A stretch of 40,610 nt of DNA. Origin: an uncultured Geobacter sp. GTDB lineage: Bacteria > Desulfobacterota > Desulfuromonadia > Geobacterales > DSM-12255. This document shows, in pieces, positions 1-7,655 of the stretch. The stretch lies in NCBI GenBank assembly GCA_937871715.1, contig CALMOE010000298.1, positions 1 to 40,610 of the forward strand, read 5' to 3'. A program made the position numbers and the translations under genes. Within the stretch, counting starts at the first letter, position 1. Each line of letters begins with the position of its first letter. Under the pieces are notes generated by a model that saw only the letters and a program-made list of their open reading frames with translations, was not told the DNA's origin and did not search any database.

Positions 1-4
1 AAGC

Positions 5-147
5 AGGCTGTTCAAAAATGGTCAGATCGTTGCACCCGCAGAAAGCCCCACGGAGGCGAAGCAGCGCTACGCCGCACACGGCGGCTTTCGAGGACGGCGG
101 CGAGATGGCTGTTTTTAGCTGCGCTGAAACTTCGTTTTCAACAGCCT
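5..147. repeat. Inverted-repeat-bounded non-coding element (MITE- or REP-like)
   Basis: The two ends are near-perfect inverted copies: aggctgttcaaaa at 5-17 and ttttcaacagcct at 135-147 match at 12 of 13 positions. The interior is GC-rich with further self-complementary blocks (for example gccgcacacggcggc near 72-86) and has no convincing gene. The right end abuts the TAA stop of yajQ at 149-151, so the element sits directly in the 3' untranslated region. Elements with ends of the form aggctgtt(c/g)aaaa are, to my knowledge, common between genes in this lineage. The assignment as a dispersed miniature element is inference because only one full copy is in the window; the left boundary may lie outside it. 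Confidence 0.6.
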
Positions 148-148
148 C

Positions 149-634
149 TTAGTCCCGGAAGTTGCCGAACTGCATCTCCACCCCCAGATCCTTCCCCTTG
201 AGGAGCTGGATGGCCTCCTGCAGATCGTCCCTGTTCTTGCCGGTAACCCTGACCTGGTCATCCTGGATCTGGGCCTGAACCTTGATCTTGCTCTCCTTGA
301 TGACGGCGATGATCTCCTTGCCCTTCTCCTTGGAGATCCCCTGCTGCACGGTGATCAACTGGCGGGCCATGCCGCCGGAGGCCTGCTCCACCTTGCCGTA
401 CTGCAGGGATTTGATGGATATCCCCCGCTTGATGAACTTTGACTGGAGCACGTCGACGACCGCCTTCAGCTTGTAGTCGTCGTCGCCCAGAACCTTGATG
501 GCATCCCCCTCGCGACTTATCTCGGCCTTGGACCCCTTGAAGTCGTAACGCTGGCCGATCTCCTTGACGGTCTGATTGACGGCGTTGTCCACCTCCTGCA
601 TATCCACCTTGGAAACGATATCGAATGACGGCAT
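149..634 (-). CDS. yajQ: YajQ family nucleotide-binding protein (DUF520)
   Basis: A 161-residue protein starting [20 protein letters not shown], the typical N-terminus of the YajQ/DUF520 family, and full length for it. The family has two ferredoxin-like folds; members bind nucleic acid or cyclic di-GMP and have been linked to transcription control and virulence in other bacteria. The central motif [11 protein letters not shown] and the C-terminal [14 protein letters not shown] end are typical. The ATG at 634 has a strong ribosome-binding site (gaggagggtagc). It is the last gene of a long minus-strand run, downstream of two lolA-like genes. Cyclic di-GMP binding is known for some relatives only and is inferred here. 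A repeat element begins immediately after its stop codon. Confidence 0.93.
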   Translation of the reverse strand: MPSFDIVSKVDMQEVDNAVNQTVKEIGQRYDFKGSKAEISREGDAIKVLGDDDYKLKAVVDVLQSKFIKRGISIKSLQYGKVEQASGGMARQLITVQQGISKEKGKEIIAVIKESKIKVQAQIQDDQVRVTGKNRDDLQEAIQLLKGKDLGVEMQFGNFRD

Positions 635-687
635 GCTACCCTCCTCTGATAAATCAGGTAATACCTGAGAAATTACTCCACTGCTGG

Positions 688-1389
688 CTACTGCTTGATG
701 ACCTCCACCCCAGGGGGTATCCTGAAGGAGAACCTGTCGCTCCCCAGGCCGCGGTTTACCCTGACGCGGCTGTAATCGATTGTTGTCCGGTTCCCCATCT
801 GATCGTGGAGCACCGAGGCCGCCACCGGGAAGAGCGCCCCTTTTTCGCCGCCGCGATGTTTCTCCACCGCCTCTCCAGGAACCGTCAGTACCAGCCTGGC
901 TACCGACTGGTTGTGCTTCTTCGGCACAAGCTCCAGCTGGTAGCTCCCCCTGCTGTCGGGCTCAGGGGAGATGAGGCGGGCATTGAAATCCGCGGAGAGG
1001 CTCCCCAGGCCGGTGAGGTAGCTCATGGCAATGGCATTGCCTCCGGAGAAGATTGCGGCGGCGGAGCTCTGGATCACCTGCCTGTTCTCCGGCAGGTAGT
1101 ACCAGAGAGTCTTGCCGTTGGAGACGATCTGCTGCTTTGGCTTGCTGTAGTTGAAGCGGAACATGGCCACCCCACCCTTTTTCTTCAGGAAGAGCTCCCC
1201 CCCCCCCTTCTCCTCCCTCTTGATGGAGCCGATATAGGTCTTCTGGCTGAAGTCGGCCTGCAGGTCTTCCATGGAGCCGTAGCCGCTCTCCAGAACATCT
1301 AGCAGCTCCCTGGCGGTAGTGCCGGCAAAGGCTGACAATGGGAGGAACAGAAGAAAAAGCGCTATGATAAACTCTTTGCGTCTTGACAT
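688..1389 (-). CDS. LolA-like outer-membrane lipoprotein carrier protein (copy 1)
   Basis: A 233-residue exported protein. The N-terminus [22 protein letters not shown] is a Sec signal peptide with an AFA cleavage site, so the mature protein is periplasmic. The body follows the LolA pattern: a helix with [10 protein letters not shown], then [33 protein letters not shown] and a C-terminal segment with [11 protein letters not shown]. LolA takes lipoproteins from LolCDE and carries them to the outer membrane. The gene lies 11 bp downstream of a second LolA-like gene that shares the YLPENR(Q/H)VIQS block, so this is a tandem paralogous pair. Which copy, if either, is the housekeeping LolA cannot be told from sequence alone, and neither LolB nor LolCDE is in the window. 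Confidence 0.85.
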   Translation of the reverse strand: MSRRKEFIIALFLLFLPLSAFAGTTARELLDVLESGYGSMEDLQADFSQKTYIGSIKREEKGGGELFLKKKGGVAMFRFNYSKPKQQIVSNGKTLWYYLPENRQVIQSSAAAIFSGGNAIAMSYLTGLGSLSADFNARLISPEPDSRGSYQLELVPKKHNQSVARLVLTVPGEAVEKHRGGEKGALFPVAASVLHDQMGNRTTIDYSRVRVNRGLGSDRFSFRIPPGVEVIKQ

Positions 1390-1400
1390 GATCGGGTCAC

Positions 1401-2207
1401 CTATCTCCCGGCAGGCGGGCGCACCAGCCTTGCATCGGCCGGCACAGTGAAGTTGAAGAGTACGTCCGGCATCATCTCGTTCTCCAGGATGTTGCTGAAC
1501 TCCATGGTCGTGCTGTTGCCGTCGTGGTCCACCACGGTGGTGGCGAGGATGGCGAAGGAGCGCTGCGCCTGCGGCAGCGCCGCCGGCGCGCTGGTCCTGG
1601 GGAGGCCTCCGGCACGGCGCATTACCACCTCCCTGCTGACGGTGATGAAGAGCTTCTCGATCATGACGCTCGACCTGTTGGGGCGGAGCTCGAGGATGTA
1701 ATTCCCCTCAAGGTCCGTTGCCTGGGGGGCGTATGTGATGGTGAAGTCCCTGGAGATCCGCCCGAGACCCTGGAGGAAATTAATTCCCCTGTCCCGCAGG
1801 GGGTTGTTGCGCCCGGGGTCGAGGAACTCGGCCACGTCGCTCTGGATAACATGGCGGTTCTCCGGGAGGTAGACCCAGAGAGTACGGCCATCGCAGACCA
1901 CCTCCTGCCTGGCGGGACGGAAGTAGTCGAAGCGGAACATGAGTGGCTCGGAATCGGAGGAGGGTTTGAAGTACATGCGGCCGTCGGCACGCATCTCCCT
2001 CTTCTTCTCCGCAATGGTGGAGCGCTGGAAGAAATCCGCCTGCAGGCTGGTCAGCTCCGTGCCGCGGCCATCGGCACGAAATGGCGCTTCCACAGCGGCG
2101 ATGACATCACTGAGCCCCACCGAGACCCTGGGAATCTGCAGCGCCCAGGCATTCGCCACCTGCAGACCCAGCAGGGCTACTGCCAATACAATCCGGAAAA
2201 GAGCCAT
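1401..2207 (-). CDS. LolA-like outer-membrane lipoprotein carrier protein (copy 2)
   Basis: A 268-residue exported protein, the longer of the tandem LolA-like pair. The N-terminal segment MALFRIVLAVALLGLQVANA is a signal peptide. Shared family blocks are SLQADFFQRSTI, MFRFDYFRPARQEVVCDG and LWVYLPENRHVIQSD. Compared with its neighbour it carries extra sequence in the C-terminal half, a low-complexity GGLPRTSAPAALPQAQRS stretch, and a Pro/Arg end (RLVRPPAGR). The start ATG at 2207 lies 2 bp after the cheA stop codon and has a GGGGG ribosome-binding site, so it is almost surely co-transcribed with cheA. It may be a specialised carrier for a particular lipoprotein set; that is inference. Confidence 0.82.
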   Translation of the reverse strand: MALFRIVLAVALLGLQVANAWALQIPRVSVGLSDVIAAVEAPFRADGRGTELTSLQADFFQRSTIAEKKREMRADGRMYFKPSSDSEPLMFRFDYFRPARQEVVCDGRTLWVYLPENRHVIQSDVAEFLDPGRNNPLRDRGINFLQGLGRISRDFTITYAPQATDLEGNYILELRPNRSSVMIEKLFITVSREVVMRRAGGLPRTSAPAALPQAQRSFAILATTVVDHDGNSTTMEFSNILENEMMPDVLFNFTVPADARLVRPPAGR

Positions 2208-2209
2208 GA

Positions 2210-3862
2210 TTACCCCCTTGCCGCCCCTTGCGAAGCAGCCGCGTCAATGGAATGCAGGATATCAAGGATGAAGACGACCTGTCCATCCCCAAGCAGTGTT
2301 GCGCCGTTAATGCCGGGCAGTAGCGAGAGAGGCTTGGCCAACGGCTTGACGAAAACCTCCTTGTGCCCAAGGAGCCGGTCCACCAGGATACCGACTCTCT
2401 CCCCCCTCACTTCGGCGATGAACGCATGCAGGTGCTCACCCCGGCCCTGCTCCCAGGGGATCCCCAGGAGATCGCCCAGCGGCACGAGCGGGACCTCCTC
2501 TCCCCCAAGAAAGAAGATATCCTTCCCGTCGATGCTGGCCACCTCATCTTTCCTGATATCCGCCGTACGCATCACTGCGGTGAGGGGGACGGCCAAGGTC
2601 AGCTGCCCCACGCCCACCAGGATGACGTTGATGATGGCGACGGTAAGGGGGAGCCTGAGAAGAAAAGTCGACCCCCTCCCCGGCGTGGAAGCGATGGAGA
2701 GGGTCCCTCCCAGGGAGTGCAGGGTATTTTTCACCACATCCATCCCCACCCCGCGGCCGGAGATCTCGGTCACCCGGCTTGCAGTGGAGAAGCCGGCATG
2801 GCAGATGAGCATCAGCTTTTCATTGGCGGAGAGAGCCGCTGCCATCTCCCTGTCGATGCCCCCCTTGTCAACGGCAGCGCCACAGATCGCTTCCGGGTCC
2901 ATCCCCCTGCCGTCATCGCAGACAGTTATCTCCACCTGGTCCTTCTGCCGCGTTACCGTGAGGGTGAGAGTGCCAACGGTCGGTTTGCCGGCAGAGAGTC
3001 GGGCTGCAGCCGGCTCGATGCCGTGGTCGACGCAGTTACGCAGCAGGTGCGCCAGGGGATCACCCAGCACGTCGAGAATGCTCCTGTCCAGTTCGATCTC
3101 CACCCCCTGCATGGTGAAGGCAATCTCCTTCCCCTCCCCCCTGGAGAGCTCCCTCACCATGCGGGGGAAACGCTCCGTAACCCCCGAGAGGGGGAGAAGC
3201 CTGGCAGTCATCACATGGTCATGGAGATCGCGCAGATGACGCCCCAGATCCCGCAATGCCTCCTTGAGGTGATTGCCCCCCCTTTCGGCTGCTAGCATCT
3301 CCAGTCGGTGTTTTACCGTGATCAGCTCTCCGGTGGTGTTGACGAAAGTGTCGAGAAGCTCCGTCCTTACCCTCACCGTCTGGGAAACGACCACTGGCTC
3401 CTGCTGGCTATTACTGTCCTTAGCTTCCACAGAGTGAGAGGCTACAGAAGGGGAGACCACCTCAGCGTTTGCGGCAGAGGGACTCTCCAAGGGGGAATAG
3501 GCCGCCATGCTGGCCATGAGCGCAGCGGTGTCAGCCACACCGACCCCACCCCTTTCCAGGTCGTCGATCATGGCTCCTATCTGGTCGGCTCCGGCCAACA
3601 GGAGGTCGAACAGGGAGGTATCCACCGGCAGCCCGTTGCGTATCCTGGCCATGAGATCCTCCATCCTGTGGGCCAGATCGGCAATTGCCGCGAAGGACAT
3701 GGAGGCTGCCATCCCCTTGATGGAGTGGGCCGAGCGGAACAGGGCATCAACGGTAGGCCTGTCGGTCGGGTCGGCTTCGAGGAGCAGGGTGAGCTCACCG
3801 ATTTTGCGCAGGTGTTCGCGGGCTTCGCTGACGAACAGTCCATAGTATTGGGACATGTCCAT
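2210..3862 (-). CDS. cheA: CheA chemotaxis sensor histidine kinase lacking the P2 domain
   Basis: A 550-residue kinase. An HPt (P1) domain occupies about residues 1-105 with the phospho-accepting His46 in FRSAHSIKGMAASM. A Ser/Pro-rich linker of about 50 residues replaces the usual CheY/CheB-docking P2 domain. The dimerisation domain (about 160-225) is followed by the ATPase with N box LAHLLRNCVDHGIE (near 275), G1 CDDGRGMD (near 319) and G2 GRGVGMDVV (near 371), then a CheW-like P5 domain to the end. It is about 100 residues shorter than classical enterobacterial CheA, mainly through loss of P2. It follows cheW, an MCP gene and cheR in one run. No response regulator is present, so the phospho-acceptor must be encoded elsewhere. 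Loss of P2 is seen in other CheA groups and does not abolish phosphotransfer. Confidence 0.92.
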   Translation of the reverse strand: MDMSQYYGLFVSEAREHLRKIGELTLLLEADPTDRPTVDALFRSAHSIKGMAASMSFAAIADLAHRMEDLMARIRNGLPVDTSLFDLLLAGADQIGAMIDDLERGGVGVADTAALMASMAAYSPLESPSAANAEVVSPSVASHSVEAKDSNSQQEPVVVSQTVRVRTELLDTFVNTTGELITVKHRLEMLAAERGGNHLKEALRDLGRHLRDLHDHVMTARLLPLSGVTERFPRMVRELSRGEGKEIAFTMQGVEIELDRSILDVLGDPLAHLLRNCVDHGIEPAAARLSAGKPTVGTLTLTVTRQKDQVEITVCDDGRGMDPEAICGAAVDKGGIDREMAAALSANEKLMLICHAGFSTASRVTEISGRGVGMDVVKNTLHSLGGTLSIASTPGRGSTFLLRLPLTVAIINVILVGVGQLTLAVPLTAVMRTADIRKDEVASIDGKDIFFLGGEEVPLVPLGDLLGIPWEQGRGEHLHAFIAEVRGERVGILVDRLLGHKEVFVKPLAKPLSLLPGINGATLLGDGQVVFILDILHSIDAAASQGAARG

Positions 3863-3959
3863 AGACCTACAGCTCCTCCATTGGCAGATTATCCTAACGA
3901 GGCTGCTGCAACCGCCCGGTTGCAGGGGCAGACTTCCTTTGCACGGGACTGAAGCGGTG

Positions 3960-4379
3960 TCAGAGCCTTTTTTCGACGGAGGCGAGCAGGGCCTGCAGAT
4001 CTATTAGAGCCGCACTGCCGTCGGCAAGGAGAAGCTCGCAGGGGAGCAGGCTGTCACTGCAGCTGCGCACTGCCCCGATATCATCGGCAGTGATCATCCG
4101 TTCCACCTGTTCCACGACGATGGCCAGCGAACAGCCCGGGCTGCTCAGCAGCAGAAGGGTGCGCCCCTTTTCGCTCGGACCGATCCCCAGGTAGATCCCA
4201 AGATCCAGTACAGCAGCAACAGTACCGTGAATATTAACCACCCCCCGCAGGAAGGGTGGTGCCTTGGGGATGGGGTATTCGGGGAGAAGCTCGGAAATTT
4301 CGGCCACCCCGTCAACCTCCAGGGCGAAGCGCCGACCGAGAAGGCGCATCAGCATATATCTCTTGCCGGGATCAATCAT
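3960..4379 (-). CDS. cheW: CheW-like coupling protein
   Basis: A 139-residue single-domain protein from the ATG at 4379. The pattern [21 protein letters not shown], then [20 protein letters not shown] and [20 protein letters not shown], is the CheW fold that links the MCP to CheA. The longest frame would start at a TTG at 4403, but the ATG at 4379 overlaps the stop of the MCP gene by 8 bases and gives a normal CheW N-terminus, which suggests translational coupling. The C-terminal part (residues about 100-139) is less conserved than in typical CheW. The next gene downstream is cheA, 97 bp away. Confidence 0.88.
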   Translation of the reverse strand: MIDPGKRYMLMRLLGRRFALEVDGVAEISELLPEYPIPKAPPFLRGVVNIHGTVAAVLDLGIYLGIGPSEKGRTLLLLSSPGCSLAIVVEQVERMITADDIGAVRSCSDSLLPCELLLADGSAALIDLQALLASVEKRL

Positions 4380-5655
4380 GCTCAAAGGCCGGCTCTTCCT
4401 CAACCCTGAAGCGCTCGATCGCTTTCAGCAGCTCTCCCGCCAGCACGGCAAGCTCCCTGCTGGCCGATGCCATCTCCTGCATAGCCGCGGACTGTTCCTC
4501 CGTTGCGGCGGAGACCTGTTCCGTGGCAGCGGCATTGTCCTCGGCGACCCTGGAGATCTCATCGATCGCCTTGACCACCTTCTGGGCACCTTCGATCTGC
4601 ATGCTAGCCAGATCGGCGATGCTGTTCGCCTTCCGCTCCGTCTCAATGACAGTCTGCACGATTGCCTGGAATGTGCCGGCCGTGCTCCCCAGCTTCTTCC
4701 GCCCCTCGTTTATGTGGCGCGAACTGGAGGCGAACGTATCCCTCACCCTGAGACTGTCTTCCCTGATGAGCACCACCAGATCCTGGATTTCAGCTGCAGA
4801 GCTGCTCGTGCCGTCAGCCAGCTTGCGTACCTCCTCCGCCACCACGGCGAACCCCTTGCCGTACTCCCCCGCCCTTACCGCCTCGATCGAGGCATTCAGT
4901 GCCAGCATGTTGGTCTGGCGGGCGATCTCCACGATCAGGTCGGCGATCTTTCCAACCCGCTGCAGCTTGCCGTTCAGCTCCGCAAACTGCTGACCGGCGT
5001 ATTCGACGGTCTCGAGGAACTCCTTCATCAGATCCATGGTCTGGCCGGCCAGATCCGTACCCTGCTGGGCGGTGGCGGTCGTATCCCGGGCCGACTGGGC
5101 CGACTCCTTTGCCCGCTTGGCCACAAGCTCCACTGAAACCGCCAACTCGTGGATCAGGACCGAGCTCTTCCCGGCCATATCCGCCTGGGTCTCTGCACCC
5201 TGGGAGATCTGCTCCAGGGCCCTGGCAACCTCTTCGGTGGTGGCGTTCATCTCCAGGGTGGATGAGGTGAGGGTAGTCACCGATTCCGATACCTGCGCCG
5301 ATGCGGCGCGGACCTGGCTCACCAGTTGGCGCAGGCTCTCGGTCATCTGGTTGATGGAGCTGGCCATGCCGGTGGTCTCGTCGGGGAAGCGCATCGAGCG
5401 GATCTCTATCTCCCGGGTCAGGTCCCCCTCGCTGATGGCCTCCACCGAATCGGTAATCATGCCGATATTGCGGCTAAGTCGCCGCGAAAGGATCCAGCCG
5501 AGAACCAGGCCTGTTGTCAGGGCAATCACGTAGGCAAAAAGATTGGTCATCTCGTTGGAATACCCGAGTAGAACCACAATCTCCGGGGAAAAGGCAACAG
5601 CAGCCACAACCAGGATGATGCCGAGAATAAACTTGTAGCCTATGGGAATGTACAT
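4372..5655 (-). CDS. Methyl-accepting chemotaxis protein with minimal extracellular part
   Basis: A 427-residue protein from the ATG at 5655, which has an AAGGAG site six bases upstream; the longer GTG frame at 5688 lacks a clear site. Two membrane helices near the N-terminus (about residues 6-28 and 34-54) are joined by only a few residues, so there is essentially no periplasmic sensor domain. A HAMP segment follows ([20 protein letters not shown]), then a long coiled-coil signalling domain with the kinase-control tip near residues 240-275, including [16 protein letters not shown] and [13 protein letters not shown]. Such receptors often sense intracellular or membrane cues, or signal with a partner; that is inference. 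It lies between cheR and cheW and overlaps cheW. Confidence 0.92.
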   Translation of the reverse strand: MYIPIGYKFILGIILVVAAVAFSPEIVVLLGYSNEMTNLFAYVIALTTGLVLGWILSRRLSRNIGMITDSVEAISEGDLTREIEIRSMRFPDETTGMASSINQMTESLRQLVSQVRAASAQVSESVTTLTSSTLEMNATTEEVARALEQISQGAETQADMAGKSSVLIHELAVSVELVAKRAKESAQSARDTTATAQQGTDLAGQTMDLMKEFLETVEYAGQQFAELNGKLQRVGKIADLIVEIARQTNMLALNASIEAVRAGEYGKGFAVVAEEVRKLADGTSSSAAEIQDLVVLIREDSLRVRDTFASSSRHINEGRKKLGSTAGTFQAIVQTVIETERKANSIADLASMQIEGAQKVVKAIDEISRVAEDNAAATEQVSAATEEQSAAMQEMASASRELAVLAGELLKAIERFRVEEEPAFEHD

Positions 5656-5703
5656 CGTGATCTCCTTCTGATCGGTTCGGATCCTCACTCCTAGAAGCCG
5701 GGG

Positions 5704-6600
5704 TCACCCCCTGACATGGGCAGGCAGACGATATATTCTCTCCACCGGGCAGACCGTCTGGAAAAGGCTCCTGCTCTCCCCGAGAATGGTTTCGGATTTC
5801 CCCAGGACCATCACCCCCCAGGGGGTGAGCGCCCGGGAGATGTTGGCGATGACCTTATCCTGCTGCTCCCTGGCGAAGTAGATCAGCACGTTGCGGCAGA
5901 GGAGAAGATCGCAGCGCTGATAGACGTCGTCATGAAAGATATTCCCCTGCCTGAATCTGACCATCTCCCGGATTGAGGGGAGAAGGAGATGATGCCCACC
6001 CTGGGGAGTAAAGTAGCGCCGCAGGTAGTGGGGTGGCAGCTCCACCAGGCGCTCCGGGGTGTACTCCCCGTGGCGTGCGGCTTCCAGGATCGCCCCGTCC
6101 ACATCGATCCCCTCGATGACAACAGGGACTCTCTCCATATCCCTGGCGAAATGGTCAGCCAGGATAAGGGCCAGACTGTAGGGCTCCTCGCCGCCGGCGC
6201 ACCCCAGACTGCAGAACTTCAGTTCCGACAGGTTCTCCTGCCTGGCGATGGTGAAGAGATAGGGGATGATCTCCTGGTGCAGCTTTTCGAAGGTGGAAAA
6301 ATTGCGAAAGAACTGGCTGACGTGGATGGTGAGCACCTTGAGGAGCAGGTCGACTTCACCGGGGTGGGTATGGAGCAGGGTGCAGTACTCCCTGGCGGAC
6401 TGGCAGTGGGTTGCACGGATCCGGATCGCAATCCTGCGACGCACGCAGTTGTCCTTGTAGGCATCCAGGTTGAAGCCCCGTGCATCCATGAGGGTGCGCC
6501 TGATGAGGGAGATCTCCTCCTCGGATATCTCCAGCGGCAGATGCTCTCCCACAAGGAGCGCTCCCGGCAGCTGTCCGTTGGAAAGGCCGTTAATGGTCAA
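5704..6600 (-). CDS. cheR: CheR-type MCP glutamate methyltransferase
   Basis: A 298-residue SAM-dependent methyltransferase that adds methyl groups to glutamates of MCPs. The N-terminal helical domain includes ISLIRRTLMDARGFNLDAYK. The catalytic domain has the SAM motif LKFCSLGCAGGEEPYSLALI, the acidic loop EGIDVDGAILEAARHGEY, and a late motif CDLLLCRNVLIYF typical of CheR. The longest frame starts with TTG at 6600 behind a GGGGGA site, and there is no nearer ATG. A TATAAT -10 box at 6622-6627 may start the chemotaxis transcript here. No CheB methylesterase is in the window, so demethylation must be supplied elsewhere or this receptor is controlled differently. Confidence 0.92.
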   Translation of the reverse strand: MTINGLSNGQLPGALLVGEHLPLEISEEEISLIRRTLMDARGFNLDAYKDNCVRRRIAIRIRATHCQSAREYCTLLHTHPGEVDLLLKVLTIHVSQFFRNFSTFEKLHQEIIPYLFTIARQENLSELKFCSLGCAGGEEPYSLALILADHFARDMERVPVVIEGIDVDGAILEAARHGEYTPERLVELPPHYLRRYFTPQGGHHLLLPSIREMVRFRQGNIFHDDVYQRCDLLLCRNVLIYFAREQQDKVIANISRALTPWGVMVLGKSETILGESRSLFQTVCPVERIYRLPAHVRG

Positions 6601-6621
6601 TCAATTCCCCCGTTGCCACGC

Positions 6622-6627
6622 ATTATA
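6622..6627 (-). promoter_or_regulatory. Possible -10 element upstream of cheR
   Basis: Reading on the minus strand the sequence is a perfect TATAAT, about 20 bases before the TTG start of cheR. The hexamer 17 bases further upstream does not resemble TTGACA, so this would need an activator or another feature. It falls in the 65 bp gap after thiL and could separate the chemotaxis genes from the lon-thiL transcript. Confidence 0.35.
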
Positions 6628-6665
6628 CAGCATTCAACCGCTTCCATAGCCACGGGATCTCCGAA

Positions 6666-7655
6666 TCAGGTTGCAGAGAAATGATCATATCCCCTCTTCG
6701 GGGCCTCATAGCTAAGACCATCCTCGCCGAGCAGAGTGATCCCTGGCTCTGCGACCACCGAACCGATGACGCTGATCGCCACGCCATTGGCTTCACCAAG
6801 GATGCGCGCCTCCTCTACCCTTGCGGCAGGCAGGGTGAAGAGGAGCTCGTAATCCTCGCCGCCACCGAGAGTGAGGCGATAGGGGTCGGCCGCGTAACCG
6901 GCCAGCGACTCCCTGTATTCGGAGGAGAGGGGGAGGGAGGAGAGCTCCACCCGCCCCCCGCAAGCGGAGAGCCTCATGATGTGGCCCAGATCGGCAACCA
7001 GTCCGTCGCTTATGTCGATCATTGCCGTAGGGATGGCTGCCTCTGCCAGGGCAAGACCCAGCCCCACCCGCGGTTCCGGGTCCAGATGCCTGCGCAAACT
7101 GCCCCAGGGAGCTCTGCCGGAACGGAGCATCTCCAGGCCGAGGGCCGAATCACCCAGGGTGCCGCTGACGCATATCAGGTCACCAGCCCTGGCCCCACCC
7201 CTGGTGATCACCTTCTGCGGATACTGCTCCCCCATGAGGGTGACGTTGATGAACAGCCCACCGAGGGAGGCGGAGGTATCCCCGCCTATGAGGGAGACGC
7301 CGAACCTGGCCGCCTGGTCGATGAAGCCGGCCATGAAGCTGTCGAGAAACTCGACGCTCATCTGGGCCGGCACCGCCAGAGAGAGGATGGCATGGCGGGG
7401 GATCCCCCCCATGGCTGCCATGTCCGACAGGTTCACCGCCAGGGATTTCCTCCCCAGAGTGTACGGATCGATCCACTCCAGGTTGAAGTGTACCCCCTCC
7501 GCAAGGAGATCTGCGGTGGCAAGAGTGTGCATCCCAGGTGTAGGACTGGTAACCGCGGTATCGTCGCCTATCCCCAGCACAACCCCTGGAGCCACGGCTG
7601 CCTTGGCTGCCACCCTGCCGATGAAGCCAAATTCACCGAGGTCGGCAAGCCTCAC
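6666..7655 (-). CDS. thiL: Thiamine-monophosphate kinase
   Basis: A 329-residue ThiL that phosphorylates thiamine monophosphate to the active cofactor thiamine diphosphate in the cytoplasm. The N-terminus [15 protein letters not shown], the nucleotide and Mg-binding motif GIGDDTAV, and the segments [10 protein letters not shown] and LIGGDTSAS are diagnostic of the PurM-like ThiL family. The start is a GTG at 7655 overlapping the lon stop codon (GTGA), so translation is coupled to lon. The length matches the family. No other thiamine genes are nearby, so its place behind lon is conserved-context or chance rather than pathway clustering. Confidence 0.94.
   Translation of the reverse strand: MRLADLGEFGFIGRVAAKAAVAPGVVLGIGDDTAVTSPTPGMHTLATADLLAEGVHFNLEWIDPYTLGRKSLAVNLSDMAAMGGIPRHAILSLAVPAQMSVEFLDSFMAGFIDQAARFGVSLIGGDTSASLGGLFINVTLMGEQYPQKVITRGGARAGDLICVSGTLGDSALGLEMLRSGRAPWGSLRRHLDPEPRVGLGLALAEAAIPTAMIDISDGLVADLGHIMRLSACGGRVELSSLPLSSEYRESLAGYAADPYRLTLGGGEDYELLFTLPAARVEEARILGEANGVAISVIGSVVAEPGITLLGEDGLSYEAPKRGYDHFSAT

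Noticed and set aside
1524-3239. Long open frame of 571 codons on the plus strand, antisense to cheA and the second lolA
   Set aside because: It is rich in Ser, Arg and Pro, as is typical of GC-rich antisense frames, and it overlaps genes with clear motifs on the minus strand.
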